52,700 nt of DNA from Chroococcus sp. CMT-3BRIN-NPC107 (GTDB taxonomy: Bacteria > Cyanobacteriota > Cyanobacteriia > Cyanobacteriales > Chroococcidiopsidaceae). Below the pieces are notes generated by a model. It saw only the letters and a program-made list of their open reading frames with translations. It did no database searches and had not been told where the DNA came from. The position numbers and the translations under genes were made by a program. The DNA lies in contig JAHHGY010000023.1 in assembly GCA_019359635.1 (NCBI GenBank), positions 1-52,700 on the forward strand, written 5' to 3'. Positions 1 to 8,074 of the stretch are shown here, one piece after another (within the stretch, counting starts at the first letter, position 1; every line of letters begins with the position of its first letter).

Positions 1-142
1 AATATTCAGGATATTATCAGAAAAATATCGCAATCGGCGCAGAAGATTTGGCTTGAGATTCAACTTAATAGCTGGACTCTATAACTACGAACTTATGAGA
101 GCTAATGCCATCCCTAGTTAACTTTTGGCAAGAGGTCTAATG
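1..142 (+). mobile_element. Right part of an IS element running in from the left edge
   Basis: The first 121 bases encode what looks like the C-terminus of a DDE transposase. The bases after its stop codon (about 122-142, CTTTTGGCAAGAGGTCTAAT) resemble the terminal inverted repeat often found just downstream of such a gene. The left half of the element lies outside the window, so neither the other repeat nor a target duplication can be checked. The right boundary is therefore a guess. The apparent end differs from the IS end near 52578, so these are probably two different elements. Confidence 0.5.
2..121 (+). CDS. IS5-like transposase, C-terminal fragment (partial)
   Basis: An open frame enters from the left edge and ends at the TAA at 119-121. 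It reads about 39 residues, including KYRNRRRRFGLRFNLIAG followed by LYNYEL. This arginine-rich stretch followed by a (I/L)YN(Y/F)EL ending is, from memory, typical of the C-terminus of cyanobacterial IS5-family DDE transposases. Only the tail is visible, so the catalytic residues cannot be checked and it is unknown whether the gene is intact upstream. A second frame (1-84) is also open to the edge, but its product is not recognisable. Confidence 0.6.
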   Translation: MFRILSEKYRNRRRRFGLRFNLIAGLYNYELMRANAIPS

Positions 143-218
143 TAATTTAACCATAACCAGAAAGCTCTTTTCTTCTTTATTAAGAGGAATCGTTTGCGCG
201 ATCGCATATCATAATCCT

Positions 219-848
219 CTATAGTTCGGCTTTTAAATCTCGCAACATTTTACTTGTTCCTTCATCAATCGCTTTAAGTACCAGTTGAGGAATAAGTTGA
301 GTTATGGGTAAATCAGGAAAAACAAGGCTACTAGAGGACGGAACATAGCTATTCTCGCTAAGAATATTGATTGTAAGTTGCCCATCTTTGTAAATCCACA
401 CTTCAGGAACACCGATAGCGATGTAAGCATTTAAAGTAGTTTTTGAAGTTACGTCAGCCTCAATCGCTAAATCAGGCGGTGGATAGATAGATAGATTCAT
501 ATTCGTACATCCTTTGACGCTACTAGCATTTTGGATGTAAAAACAAGTATCGGGTTCAATCTCTGCAATTGGCGGACGTTTAAAAGTAGTTGAACCAAAG
601 TCATCCCAATCGCGCCCCTGGGAATCTAAAATTGCTGTAACGATGTAAGCAATAATGCGATGAGGTCTTTCGTGAATTGCTAACGGAGACATAATATCTA
701 AAGTGCTTTGGTAGTAAGCCACGCGAGTATTACGCTTTTCACCCAAATTATCCAAGATAGTTTCAAAATCCTGCCAAGATAAGTTATGGATGCTAATGTG
801 GCTACCAGGAGTAAGTTCGATGGCTTGGATGGGAATTGTTACGCTCAT
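219..848 (-). CDS. Uma2 family (DUF820) putative endonuclease
   Basis: This 209-residue protein matches the Uma2/DUF820 family, which is greatly expanded in cyanobacteria and has a PD-(D/E)XK nuclease fold. The core motif is visible in PPDLAIEADVTSKTT followed by VPEVWIY; the Asp, Glu and Lys of the fold lie in or near this stretch. The N-terminus SWQDFETILDNLGE and the HERPHRIIAYIV helix are also family-like. The length is near the usual 180-210 residues. It is the last gene of a minus-strand run and starts 19 bases after ygfZ. The biological role of Uma2 proteins is largely unknown, so the nuclease activity is inferred from the fold only. Confidence 0.8.
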   Translation of the reverse strand: MSVTIPIQAIELTPGSHISIHNLSWQDFETILDNLGEKRNTRVAYYQSTLDIMSPLAIHERPHRIIAYIVTAILDSQGRDWDDFGSTTFKRPPIAEIEPDTCFYIQNASSVKGCTNMNLSIYPPPDLAIEADVTSKTTLNAYIAIGVPEVWIYKDGQLTINILSENSYVPSSSSLVFPDLPITQLIPQLVLKAIDEGTSKMLRDLKAEL

Positions 849-867
849 TGGATCGCCTCTATAGGTA

Positions 868-1899
868 TTATTGGGCGCGACTTAAAAATGGGACTTCTAC
901 TACTTCGCCTATAGTTTCGCCTATTTGGACTTTTAAACCCGCACCACCTGCTTTAGTCCGAATATAGCCTAAGCCAAAATATCCGCGATCGCTTTCTACA
1001 ATACTTGTAAGTTTTCCAACTTTTTCCTCTCCTACCATAATTACACTGCCAACTTCAGCTATGGCATCAAGATTAATACCCCACAAAGATTGTTTTACGC
1101 CTTTGTAAGTATTCAATCGCGCGATCGTTTCTTGTCCGATATAGCAACCTTTATCAAAAGATATTGTCTGCAATAAGCCTGCTTCTAAAGGGTTGTAATC
1201 TTCTGTTAGTTCTTTATCTGGAAACGGACGACCTTGTTGGATTCTTAGCTGTTCCCACACCAAGTCACCCATTGGTACAGCACCCGCTTCTACTAACATT
1301 TGCCATACCTTTGCAGCATTTTCGGCGGAAACTATTAAAGTATAGCCAGGGATTGCAAGTCCGCTACCTACTGCTATTCGGACATCATCGATTAACAGAT
1401 GATTGCCTAAAGGTTGCCCAATTATTGCCTCCAAACCTCTTTTTGAAACTAAATCGCTACTTTTTGAACCTATTAAGCTAAATATTGCTGTTTTTTGGGT
1501 AATATCTATTAACTCCACTTTGTCGGCAAAAAAGATATAACGATCTAACCATTCGAGCAAATACTTGTAGCGATTGGGAGAAGTTATTAACAGTACCCAA
1601 TCGTCGGTAAGGTAGGCGGTGGCTAAATCGATAGTTCTAGCGGTAGAAGTCACAAAAACAGTATCGCAACCTTCCCCCGGTTTTAAACGCTCAAAATTGT
1701 TGGTACTTTGATTGTGTAAAAAACGAATGCGATCGCCTCCTGTAACTTTAATTATTCCCCAATGAGTGCGATCGCAAATTGCTACCCCGTTTTTTGCCGC
1801 CTCTAATGCCTCAGAATCGTTACCAAAACTGACGGGGATATGAGAAACGTCAAACGTTGCTCCAGAGGATGCCTGGATGTCCTGTAACTGTTGAATCAT
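868..1899 (-). CDS. ygfZ: YgfZ/GcvT-like folate-binding protein
   Basis: This 343-residue protein belongs to the folate-binding YgfZ family, related to the aminomethyltransferase GcvT and involved in maintenance of iron-sulfur enzymes. The diagnostic YgfZ signature is present as KGCYIGQETIARLNTYKG (K-G-C-Y-x-G-Q-E) around residues 250-267, with the conserved cysteine intact. The N-terminal half reads as the GcvT folate fold (DRTHWGIIKVTGGDRIRFLHNQ). It lies 17 bases downstream of a small unknown gene and 19 bases upstream of the Uma2 gene, so it may be cotranscribed with both. No clear Shine-Dalgarno sequence precedes its ATG. Confidence 0.9.
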   Translation of the reverse strand: MIQQLQDIQASSGATFDVSHIPVSFGNDSEALEAAKNGVAICDRTHWGIIKVTGGDRIRFLHNQSTNNFERLKPGEGCDTVFVTSTARTIDLATAYLTDDWVLLITSPNRYKYLLEWLDRYIFFADKVELIDITQKTAIFSLIGSKSSDLVSKRGLEAIIGQPLGNHLLIDDVRIAVGSGLAIPGYTLIVSAENAAKVWQMLVEAGAVPMGDLVWEQLRIQQGRPFPDKELTEDYNPLEAGLLQTISFDKGCYIGQETIARLNTYKGVKQSLWGINLDAIAEVGSVIMVGEEKVGKLTSIVESDRGYFGLGYIRTKAGGAGLKVQIGETIGEVVEVPFLSRAQ

Positions 1900-1916
1900 A
1901 ATATTTTGATTATTTT

Positions 1917-2423
1917 TTAAGTAGTGGGCAATTGGGCAAATACGCGACTGACTAAATAAGAAGCTTTATCATTTAATAATTGCCAATCAATATCGCCCGT
2001 TTCATCAATTAAGCTAGTGTCAATCGTTACGATATAATTAGGCGACTCGGCAAGGCTAGGACTATAGTTTTGAAAACAAACTTGATAGCATAAGTCCCAT
2101 AAATCGACCTTAACCGTTTCTAAGCCTTCTTGCTGCAAACACAAATGATAGCCCGGTGTTGGCGTGGGTAGTTTCATCAAAGCTTGTTCGATTTCCTCTA
2201 CTTGTTCCGATTTGGCCGCTTCTAGTTGTTTGACTAAATTAGCTACGTCAGCCTTTTGTTCTTCGGTAGTTCCTGGCTGCCAAATTAAGACGTTTTCGTA
2301 AGTTTCCTTCCAAGCACTGCTATCAAGTTGCTTGCGGATACAATCGAGAATGCGAATAAAAGCAGGCTGCATAAGTAATTCTGCCTGCTGCCATGCGGTG
2401 TTATTGGCAAATTTCGGCGGCAT
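1917..2423 (-). CDS. Conserved-looking hypothetical protein (168 aa)
   Basis: I do not recognise this family. The product is soluble, rich in Gln, Glu and Leu, and has no signal peptide or membrane segment. Two cysteine-containing stretches (VDLWDLCYQVCFQNY and the earlier YHLCLQQ) and a Pro-Thr-Pro-Thr-Pro link near residue 89 are visible. It begins 7 bases after the stop of the secreted protein upstream and ends 17 bases before ygfZ, which suggests one transcript. The reading frame is long, uses codons like its neighbours and has a plausible ATG, so I consider it a real gene. The shorter overlapping frame at 2285-2503 is a shadow. Confidence 0.7.
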   Translation of the reverse strand: MPPKFANNTAWQQAELLMQPAFIRILDCIRKQLDSSAWKETYENVLIWQPGTTEEQKADVANLVKQLEAAKSEQVEEIEQALMKLPTPTPGYHLCLQQEGLETVKVDLWDLCYQVCFQNYSPSLAESPNYIVTIDTSLIDETGDIDWQLLNDKASYLVSRVFAQLPTT

Positions 2424-2430
2424 GAATAAT

Positions 2431-2949
2431 CTACTTTTTGGGAGTTGGAGTTGTGGCTACAAGAGGGTCGAGAACGGTGTTGAAGAAATAAACGCGACCG
2501 CAATACTTGTCTGAACTAGAACAAACGGCTTCAATAGTTACATTTGTTGCTTTACTTACATCTATCGCTAATAACTCTTTGGTTCCGGGAGCAATAGTTT
2601 TAGTTTCGGCTTTGTCGCCATCTACATAAAAATTGACCGTCACCGGGGGACTATTGGGATTATTGTCGCGCATTCCCAAACCTAAACGTAAAGTTTGAAA
2701 CAATGGGCGATCGTCACTATTTCTAATTTTACAAGTTACTGCCGCCGATACCGTACCCGCACCCAAGTAAAATGGACTTGTATAAACAGCTTTAGAAATG
2801 GCTACATCTACAGGAGTTTGGCGAAAACTTCCTTGTCCGCTACTCACGCATTTTGCTCTAACTAGAGATACCGGAGTTTGTGCTAGTACGGAGTTTGCAC
2901 CGATAGTTACTAGGCTAATAGTTAGAATTGCTGCTTGAAGTTTTTGCAT
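2431..2949 (-). CDS. Hypothetical secreted protein (172 aa)
   Basis: The N-terminus is a classical signal peptide: MQKLQAAI, a hydrophobic stretch ISLVTIGANSVL, then AQ-TP as the likely cleavage site near residue 24. The mature part has four or more cysteines (KCVSSG, TCKIRN, VCSSSDKYCG) that could form disulfides in the periplasm, and it looks rich in beta structure. No family name comes to mind. It lies 28 bases after cimA and 7 bases before the next gene, so it probably shares a transcript with cimA, although a metabolic link is not evident. Confidence 0.75.
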   Translation of the reverse strand: MQKLQAAILTISLVTIGANSVLAQTPVSLVRAKCVSSGQGSFRQTPVDVAISKAVYTSPFYLGAGTVSAAVTCKIRNSDDRPLFQTLRLGLGMRDNNPNSPPVTVNFYVDGDKAETKTIAPGTKELLAIDVSKATNVTIEAVCSSSDKYCGRVYFFNTVLDPLVATTPTPKK

Positions 2950-2977
2950 GACTATACTTGTAAATTTAAACTTGGCA

Positions 2978-4579
2978 TCAGTGAATTTTTATTGCTGCCA
3001 CAGGTGGCAATAATAAACCGTATTCCAACCCTTCAACTACAGCTTGGTAAGAAGCATTGAGAATATTGGTTGATACACCTACTGTAGTCCAGCGTTGAAA
3101 GTCATTACGCCATTCTACAAGTACCCGTGTATTAGCGGCCGTACCGCTATACTCATCCAAAATACGGACTTTGTAATCGGTTAATTCAAAGTCGGCAACT
3201 TGAGGATAAAAATTAACTAAAGCTTTGCGTAATGCCGCATCTAATGCCGCAACGGGCCCGTTTCCTTCGGCGGCTTCTAAAATATCTTGGTTATTTACCG
3301 CTAGTTTTACCGTTGCCATGGCGCTACTGTTGCAACTATCCACGTTTTGAGATAAATCGCAATGAACTTGAAAGCCTTTAATTGTAAATAAATGCTGGCG
3401 TTTGCCCAAAGCTTCGCGCATTAATAATTCAAAACTTGCCTCCGCCGCTTCAAATTGATAGCCTTGACTTTCCAATTCTTTCAAGTGGCGCAATATTTGC
3501 CTAGCTGCGGGGTTATTTTTATCTAATTCAATGCCAAAGGTCCGCGCTTTTGCTAAAACGTTGCTAAGTCCTGCTTGTTCGGAAATAACTATTCGGCGAT
3601 TATTACCAATTTTTTCTGGTTCGATATGTTCATAAGTTAAGGGATTTTTCTCTACCGCCGAGACGTGAATCCCGCCTTTATGGGCAAAAGCTGAACGTCC
3701 GACAAATGGCGCGTGTTCGTTGGGTGCAAGGTTAACAACTTCGCTAACAAATCTACTTGCTTGGGTCAGTTGAATAAGTTTATCTTCAGGCAGACAGTCA
3801 TAGCCTAACTTTAATTGCAAATTGGGAATTACCGAGCAAAGGTTAGCATTGCCGCAACGTTCGCCATAACCGTTAATTGTGCCTTGTACCATTGTTGCGC
3901 CTTCGAGTACCGCCGCGATCGCATTTGCAACAGCAGTATCAGCATCATTGTGCGTATGAATACCAATTTGAGCATTGGGAGGCAAAGATTGCTTGACATC
4001 GCGGACAATAAGGCTAATTTCGTGGGGTAATGTTCCCCCATTGGTATCGCACAAAGCCACCCACTGGGCCCCCGCAGTTACGGCGGTTAGTAAGCTTTTT
4101 AGGGCATAATCTCTATTTTGTTTATAGCCATCAAACCAATGTTCGGCATCGTAAATTACTTTACGTCCAGAAGAGCGCAAATAGGCGATCGTATCCCGTA
4201 TCATCTCTAAGTTTTCTTCTAAGCTAGTTTTTAGCCCCTCGGTAACGTGCAAATCCCAAGATTTACCGAAAATAGTTACCCAACGAGTTCCGGCGGCTAG
4301 AATCGCTTGCAGCATCGGGTCTTCTGCTGCCGATATATTTGGGCGACGAGTAGAACAAAAAGCGACAATTTCCGCCTGGGTTAAAGGTTCTTCTTGGAGT
4401 TGCCAAAAAAATTGTACATCTTTGGGATTTGCCCCCGGCCATCCACCTTCAATAAAAGGAATGCCCAACCCGTCTAACTGTCTAGCGATCCGAAGTTTGT
4501 CTTCTATAGATACGGATATTCCTTCTCTTTGCGTCCCATCTCGTAAAGTGGTGTCATAAATCCAAAGCTGTTTTTTCAT
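2978..4579 (-). CDS. cimA: Citramalate synthase (LeuA/HMG-CoA lyase-like family)
   Basis: This 533-residue enzyme would condense pyruvate and acetyl-CoA to (R)-citramalate, a threonine-independent entry to isoleucine synthesis. The TIM-barrel domain begins with WIYDTTLRDGTQREG, the DTTLRDG metal and substrate motif of the alpha-isopropylmalate/homocitrate synthase family. The metal-binding HTHNDADTAVAN and the NGYGERCGNANL motifs follow. The C-terminal LeuA-type regulatory domain covers roughly residues 390-525. The variant motif IEGGWPGANPKD is typical of the CimA branch rather than LeuA. It appears to be the first gene of the minus-strand run that continues to ygfZ. Homocitrate or isopropylmalate synthase remain less likely alternatives. 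Confidence 0.9.
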   Translation of the reverse strand: MKKQLWIYDTTLRDGTQREGISVSIEDKLRIARQLDGLGIPFIEGGWPGANPKDVQFFWQLQEEPLTQAEIVAFCSTRRPNISAAEDPMLQAILAAGTRWVTIFGKSWDLHVTEGLKTSLEENLEMIRDTIAYLRSSGRKVIYDAEHWFDGYKQNRDYALKSLLTAVTAGAQWVALCDTNGGTLPHEISLIVRDVKQSLPPNAQIGIHTHNDADTAVANAIAAVLEGATMVQGTINGYGERCGNANLCSVIPNLQLKLGYDCLPEDKLIQLTQASRFVSEVVNLAPNEHAPFVGRSAFAHKGGIHVSAVEKNPLTYEHIEPEKIGNNRRIVISEQAGLSNVLAKARTFGIELDKNNPAARQILRHLKELESQGYQFEAAEASFELLMREALGKRQHLFTIKGFQVHCDLSQNVDSCNSSAMATVKLAVNNQDILEAAEGNGPVAALDAALRKALVNFYPQVADFELTDYKVRILDEYSGTAANTRVLVEWRNDFQRWTTVGVSTNILNASYQAVVEGLEYGLLLPPVAAIKIH

Positions 4580-4628
4580 AAATACTCATTAGACTAAGAG
4601 GGATATCAAAATAGGAAAATACAATAAA

Positions 4629-4964
4629 ATGCCCCAAGTTTTTGCTCAGGGTAAAGTAATAGTTTGCAATGCTGGCGACAATCTCCGTCAGATATTACTC
4701 AATAATGATATCAATCTCTACAATGGCAATGCTTCCATAATCAATTGTCACGGTCTGGGTACTTGCGGTACTTGCGCTGTTATGGTGGAAGGCAATGTTT
4801 CGGAAGTTACTTGGCTTGGCAAAACTCGGCGCAGTCTTCCCCCCCATTCTCTCTCTAAAAATCTTCGCTTGGCTTGTCAGACCAATGTTTTAGGCGATGT
4901 TAACGTGACAAAGTTTGATGGTTTTTGGGGACAGGGTGAAAAAGTCGTTTGGACGAAAAATTAG
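4629..4964 (+). CDS. [2Fe-2S] ferredoxin with Cx5Cx2C spacing
   Basis: This 111-residue soluble protein has four cluster cysteines, C40, C46, C49 and C83, in INCHGLGTCGTCAVMVEG and later RLACQTN. The spacing C-x5-C-x2-C-x33-C differs from the C-x4-C-x2-C of the photosynthetic PetF ferredoxin and resembles the adrenodoxin-like or diverged cyanobacterial ferredoxins. The electron partner is unknown. A membrane cytochrome b gene starts about 120 bases downstream on the same strand and is a candidate partner (inference). The gene is divergent from cimA, only 49 bases away. Confidence 0.85.
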   Translation: MPQVFAQGKVIVCNAGDNLRQILLNNDINLYNGNASIINCHGLGTCGTCAVMVEGNVSEVTWLGKTRRSLPPHSLSKNLRLACQTNVLGDVNVTKFDGFWGQGEKVVWTKN

Positions 4965-5084
4965 CTGCTAAGAAAGAATTGGGGTAGTTAATTAAGCGAT
5001 CGCGGTCACAATCTTCGCAAAAGATTACTGCATAATGGTAATAATTAATACTTCTGTGCATTAGGTTGTTATTTTTGCCAAACT

Positions 5085-5789
5085 ATGAAGTCTTCACAGC
5101 CTTATCAACCGCTTTTACTCCGCATTTTGCATGGCTTAACAGGTTTATTTCTAGTTGCTGCAATTTTGACAGCTTTCTGGACTTACAACACTTTCGATGG
5201 GCGTTGGGGCAAAATTTCCCTTCCTGACTATCCTGAAATTGAAAGTTTGCACGGAACGTTCGGATTGTATACGTTACTTATTTTTCCCTTATTTGTAGTT
5301 TATGCCTTCCATCGGGGACAAAAACGACTACTCCAGCCCGATTCTTTAGCCAAACTGAATCAATTTGGTAAACCTATTTGGTGGTACACCTTAAACCGAT
5401 TTTCCAACACTTTAATAATTTTAGCTCTCTCTTTTGCTGTTTTTAGTGGCAAGATGATGGACGACCAATGGTTGCCCAAGGGAGAACTTGATCGCTTTTG
5501 GTACTATGCCCACCTAGTATCATGGGTAATTATCGTAGCCTGTATTGCTCTCCATCTGCTCTTAAATGCCAAAGTGGGAGGGTTTCCATTACTTCTGTCA
5601 ATGCTAAACTGGCGATTTTGTGACCGAGATAGCCCCAAACTATGGCCTACTCATATCGCTGCATGGTGGTCTTGGCGGCGGAGTACGCAATTAAGCTTAA
5701 AATCTATTTCTTTACTTACCGCCTTAGAAATATTTGTACTGATAAGTATTGTGGCTGGGTGGATAATTCCACTGTTTAAAGAGGTTTAA
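5085..5789 (+). CDS. Membrane cytochrome b (b561/b6-like domain protein)
   Basis: This 234-residue membrane protein has about four hydrophobic segments (near residues 11-31, 58-75, 108-122 and 140-162) and a fifth at 206-229. Histidines H16, H56, H76, H143 and H157 lie in or beside these helices, in contexts such as ILHGLTG, LHGTFG and ALHLLL. That pattern suits b-type haem ligation as in cytochrome b561 or DUF4405-like proteins. It is in tandem with the ferredoxin gene, which suggests a small electron-transfer pair, but no quinone site or partner can be proved from sequence. A standalone homologue is known only as a cytochrome b/b6 domain protein. Confidence 0.75.
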   Translation: MKSSQPYQPLLLRILHGLTGLFLVAAILTAFWTYNTFDGRWGKISLPDYPEIESLHGTFGLYTLLIFPLFVVYAFHRGQKRLLQPDSLAKLNQFGKPIWWYTLNRFSNTLIILALSFAVFSGKMMDDQWLPKGELDRFWYYAHLVSWVIIVACIALHLLLNAKVGGFPLLLSMLNWRFCDRDSPKLWPTHIAAWWSWRRSTQLSLKSISLLTALEIFVLISIVAGWIIPLFKEV

Positions 5790-5863
5790 ACTTTTACTAA
5801 TTAGCAAAAGGAACAAAGATTAATCGCTAGGCTAGAAAGGGGGAAATAGGAGAATCTTTTAGC

Positions 5864-6925
5864 ATGACAACAGATGTTTTGGTTATTGGGGGTGGAGTAA
5901 TTGGTTTAGCGACTGCTATTGAATTAAAATTGCGATCGCATTGCGTAACTATACTTGTCCGCGATTTCAACTCCGGCGCAAGTCACGCCGCCGCCGGAAT
6001 GTTAGCGCCCGAAGCCGAACAAATTTCCCCCGGTGCAATGTTAGACCTTTGTATGCGGTCGCGGCAACTATACCCTGATTGGACAAGCAAAATTGAACAA
6101 CTTAGCGGTTTAAGTACGGGTTATTGGAATTGCGGCATTTTAGCCCCAGTTTACGAGCAAACTAACCGAAACAATGCTCAATGGTTAGATAAAAGTGCAA
6201 CTTCTAAGCATCAGCCTAATTTAAGTGCCGATGTAGTTGGTAGTTGGTGGTATCCCGAAGATGGACAGGTAGATAATCGGGCTTTAACTTTAGCACTTTG
6301 CGCCTGTGCGATCGCATTGGGTGTAATTCTCCAAGATGAAGTAACGGTAAAAAACTTTATTTATCAGCAAAATCGAGTTATAGGGGTTTGCACGACAAAT
6401 AACGAAGTTATCCATGCCGAACATTATCTATTAGCTACGGGCGCTTGGTCGCAGGAATTATTACCCATCCCCGTACAGCCCAAAAAAGGACAAATGCTAT
6501 CAGTGCGGGCAACAGAGAAAGAATTGCCCTTAAAGCAGGTTTTATTTGCCCCTGATATATACATAGTTCCTCGTGCTGATGGAAGAATTGTTATTGGTGC
6601 AACTATGGAAGATGTAGGCTTTACTCCTTACAACACTCCCGCAGGTATGCAATTGCTTTTACAACGGGCTATCCGACTTTTTCCACCATTACAGCATTAT
6701 CCAATTGAGGAATTTTGGTGGGGTTTTCGTCCCGCAACGCCGGATGAGTTGCCAATTTTGGGTGCAAGTCCTTACTCTAATCTTACTCTTGCCACTGGTC
6801 ATTATCGTAATGGCATACTTCTTGCCCCAGTAACCGCTAATCTAATTGCAGATGTAATCGAAGGGCAAGCCGCCGCCGATTCTCTCCTAAAACACTTTCA
6901 CTATTCCCGATTTACAAATTCGTAG
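5864..6925 (+). CDS. thiO: Glycine oxidase ThiO
   Basis: This FAD enzyme oxidises glycine to iminoglycine (dehydroglycine), which ThiG uses to build the thiazole of thiamine. The 353-residue product shows the N-terminal dinucleotide fold (VLVIGGGVIGLATAIEL), the HAAAGMLAPEAEQ motif that is a hallmark of ThiO, ATGAWSQ, and the C-terminal DAO motif GHYRNGILLAPVTANLI. An AGGAGA Shine-Dalgarno lies about a dozen bases before the ATG. The gene ends in TAG immediately followed by TAA, and thiG starts 18 bases later in the same frame. From memory, the two are one fused polypeptide in several cyanobacteria. No TPP riboswitch is visible upstream. Confidence 0.93.
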   Translation: MTTDVLVIGGGVIGLATAIELKLRSHCVTILVRDFNSGASHAAAGMLAPEAEQISPGAMLDLCMRSRQLYPDWTSKIEQLSGLSTGYWNCGILAPVYEQTNRNNAQWLDKSATSKHQPNLSADVVGSWWYPEDGQVDNRALTLALCACAIALGVILQDEVTVKNFIYQQNRVIGVCTTNNEVIHAEHYLLATGAWSQELLPIPVQPKKGQMLSVRATEKELPLKQVLFAPDIYIVPRADGRIVIGATMEDVGFTPYNTPAGMQLLLQRAIRLFPPLQHYPIEEFWWGFRPATPDELPILGASPYSNLTLATGHYRNGILLAPVTANLIADVIEGQAAADSLLKHFHYSRFTNS

Positions 6926-6943
6926 TAAGTTTTATTTCTTAAA

Positions 6944-7771
6944 ATGCAGACACTCAATCCTTCTATAGAACAAGTTTTAGATCGTCCCCTAACTATTGCG
7001 GGTAAAACTTTTCAATCGCGCTTAATGACGGGTACGGGCAAGTACCGTAGTATAGAAGAAATGCAACAAAGCATTATTCAAAGCGGCTGCCAAATTGTCA
7101 CCGTTGCCGTGCGGAGAGTGCAAACTAAAGCCCGAGGACATGAGGGATTAGCAGAAGCAATAGATTGGACAAAAATTTGGATGTTGCCCAATACCGCAGG
7201 CTGTCAGACGGCGGAGGAAGCGATCCGCGTGGCACGTCTGGGGCGAGAAATGGCAAAGTTATTAGGGCAAGAAGATAATAACTTTGTCAAATTAGAAGTC
7301 ATCCCCGATCCGAAATACTTATTGCCCGACCCGATTGGAACTTTAGAAGCTGCCGAAAAGCTTGTCAAGGAAGGCTTTGCGGTACTACCTTACATTAATG
7401 CCGATCCAATACTGGCTAAACGTTTAGAAGATGTTGGTTGTGCGACAGTAATGCCTCTAGCTTCCCCGATTGGATCGGGACAAGGTTTAAAAAATGCGGC
7501 AAATATTGCCATAATTATTGAAAACTCTGGTATACCTGTAGTGGTAGATGCTGGTATTGGTACGCCTAGCGAAGCCGCGCAAGCAATGGAAATGGGCGCA
7601 GATGCCTTACTAATTAATAGCGCGATCGCCCTTGCCCAAAATGCCCCAATTATGGCGCGGGCAATGAATCTAGCAGCACTTGCTGGACGGATGGCACACC
7701 TTGCCGGACGTATCCCCATTAAAGACTATGCGATCGCAAGTTCTCCCCTAAGCGGCACTATTACGAGCTAA
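6944..7771 (+). CDS. thiG: Thiazole synthase ThiG
   Basis: ThiG assembles the thiazole phosphate ring from 1-deoxy-D-xylulose 5-phosphate, dehydroglycine and ThiS thiocarboxylate. The 275-residue TIM barrel shows [12 protein letters not shown], the VTVAVRRV strand, the Lys of [11 protein letters not shown] that would form the imine with the sugar, [12 protein letters not shown] and [12 protein letters not shown]. No Shine-Dalgarno precedes the ATG (TTATTTCTTAAA), so translation is probably coupled to thiO just upstream. A thiS gene is not adjacent. The 109-codon frame on the opposite strand is a shadow. Confidence 0.95.
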   Translation: MQTLNPSIEQVLDRPLTIAGKTFQSRLMTGTGKYRSIEEMQQSIIQSGCQIVTVAVRRVQTKARGHEGLAEAIDWTKIWMLPNTAGCQTAEEAIRVARLGREMAKLLGQEDNNFVKLEVIPDPKYLLPDPIGTLEAAEKLVKEGFAVLPYINADPILAKRLEDVGCATVMPLASPIGSGQGLKNAANIAIIIENSGIPVVVDAGIGTPSEAAQAMEMGADALLINSAIALAQNAPIMARAMNLAALAGRMAHLAGRIPIKDYAIASSPLSGTITS

Positions 7772-7776
7772 TAATT

Positions 7777-7808
7777 AACTCTCCACTCTTTTTATGGGCT
7801 GGAGGGTT
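7777..7808 (+). terminator. Weak hairpin after thiG, possible terminator
   Basis: AACTCTCCA (7777-7785) can pair with TGGAGGGTT (7800-7808) through one G-T wobble, with a 14-base loop. A T-run (TTTTTT) follows only about 13 bases after the stem, which is far for an intrinsic terminator. The position between thiG and psb34 fits a terminator, but the signal is modest. Confidence 0.4.
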
Positions 7809-7828
7809 ATCCAAAAATTTTTTCTCAA

Positions 7829-7850
7829 GTTTGTAAGTCAGTTTACAAAC
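7829..7850. promoter_or_regulatory. Inverted repeat upstream of psb34
   Basis: GTTTGTAA (7829-7836) and TTACAAAC (7843-7850) form a perfect 8-base palindrome with a 6-base spacer, 45 bases before the psb34 start. The right arm contains TTTACA. Published cyanobacterial HLR1 sites bound by RpaB are direct repeats of (G/T)TTACA(T/A)(T/A), so this element shares the half-site but not the classical orientation. A further GTTACG lies at 7856. Regulation by light is inference. Confidence 0.4.
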
Positions 7851-7894
7851 CTTATGTTACGATTGGTAAACAAACTAGCAAAAGGATGGAAAAT

Positions 7895-8074
7895 ATGCCA
7901 TACACAACAGAAGAAGGCGGTCGTCTAAACAATTTCGCTAAAGAGCCAGTAGTTTATCAAGCAGAAGATCCTACGGGTGTAGAAAAGCGCAACTATGTTG
8001 TATTAGGAATAGTCGCCGCCGCTTTAGTTGGCGGGTTAGTATTTGTAGCTTTCTCTGTCTCTTCCGTAAGTTAA
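7895..8074 (+). CDS. psb34: Psb34-type photosystem II assembly protein (Ssl1498 family)
   Basis: The product is a 59-residue protein with MPYTTEEGGRLNNFAKEP at its N-terminus, the hallmark of the Ssl1498/Psb34 family. The family binds photosystem II assembly intermediates at CP47 and is related in context to high-light-inducible proteins. One membrane helix follows (YVVLGIVAAALVGGLVFVAF). I choose the ATG at 7895 and not the in-frame ATG at 7886, because AAAGGA at 7881-7886 is well placed as ribosome binding site for 7895 and overlaps the upstream ATG. The gene's 3' end overlaps the convergent dehydrogenase gene by 4 bases. Confidence 0.87.
   Translation: MPYTTEEGGRLNNFAKEPVVYQAEDPTGVEKRNYVVLGIVAAALVGGLVFVAFSVSSVS

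Noticed and set aside
2285..2503. 72-codon frame on the minus strand across the ends of two genes
   Set aside because: It overlaps both the 168-residue and the 172-residue genes in another frame and has no family features.
5790..5863. TPP riboswitch before thiO
   Set aside because: The gap of 74 bases lacks the conserved CTGAGA and downstream motifs, and is too short for the full aptamer.
7390..7719. 109-codon frame opposite thiG
   Set aside because: It is antisense to a highly conserved enzyme and consists of Ala/Ile-rich low-complexity sequence typical of a shadow frame.
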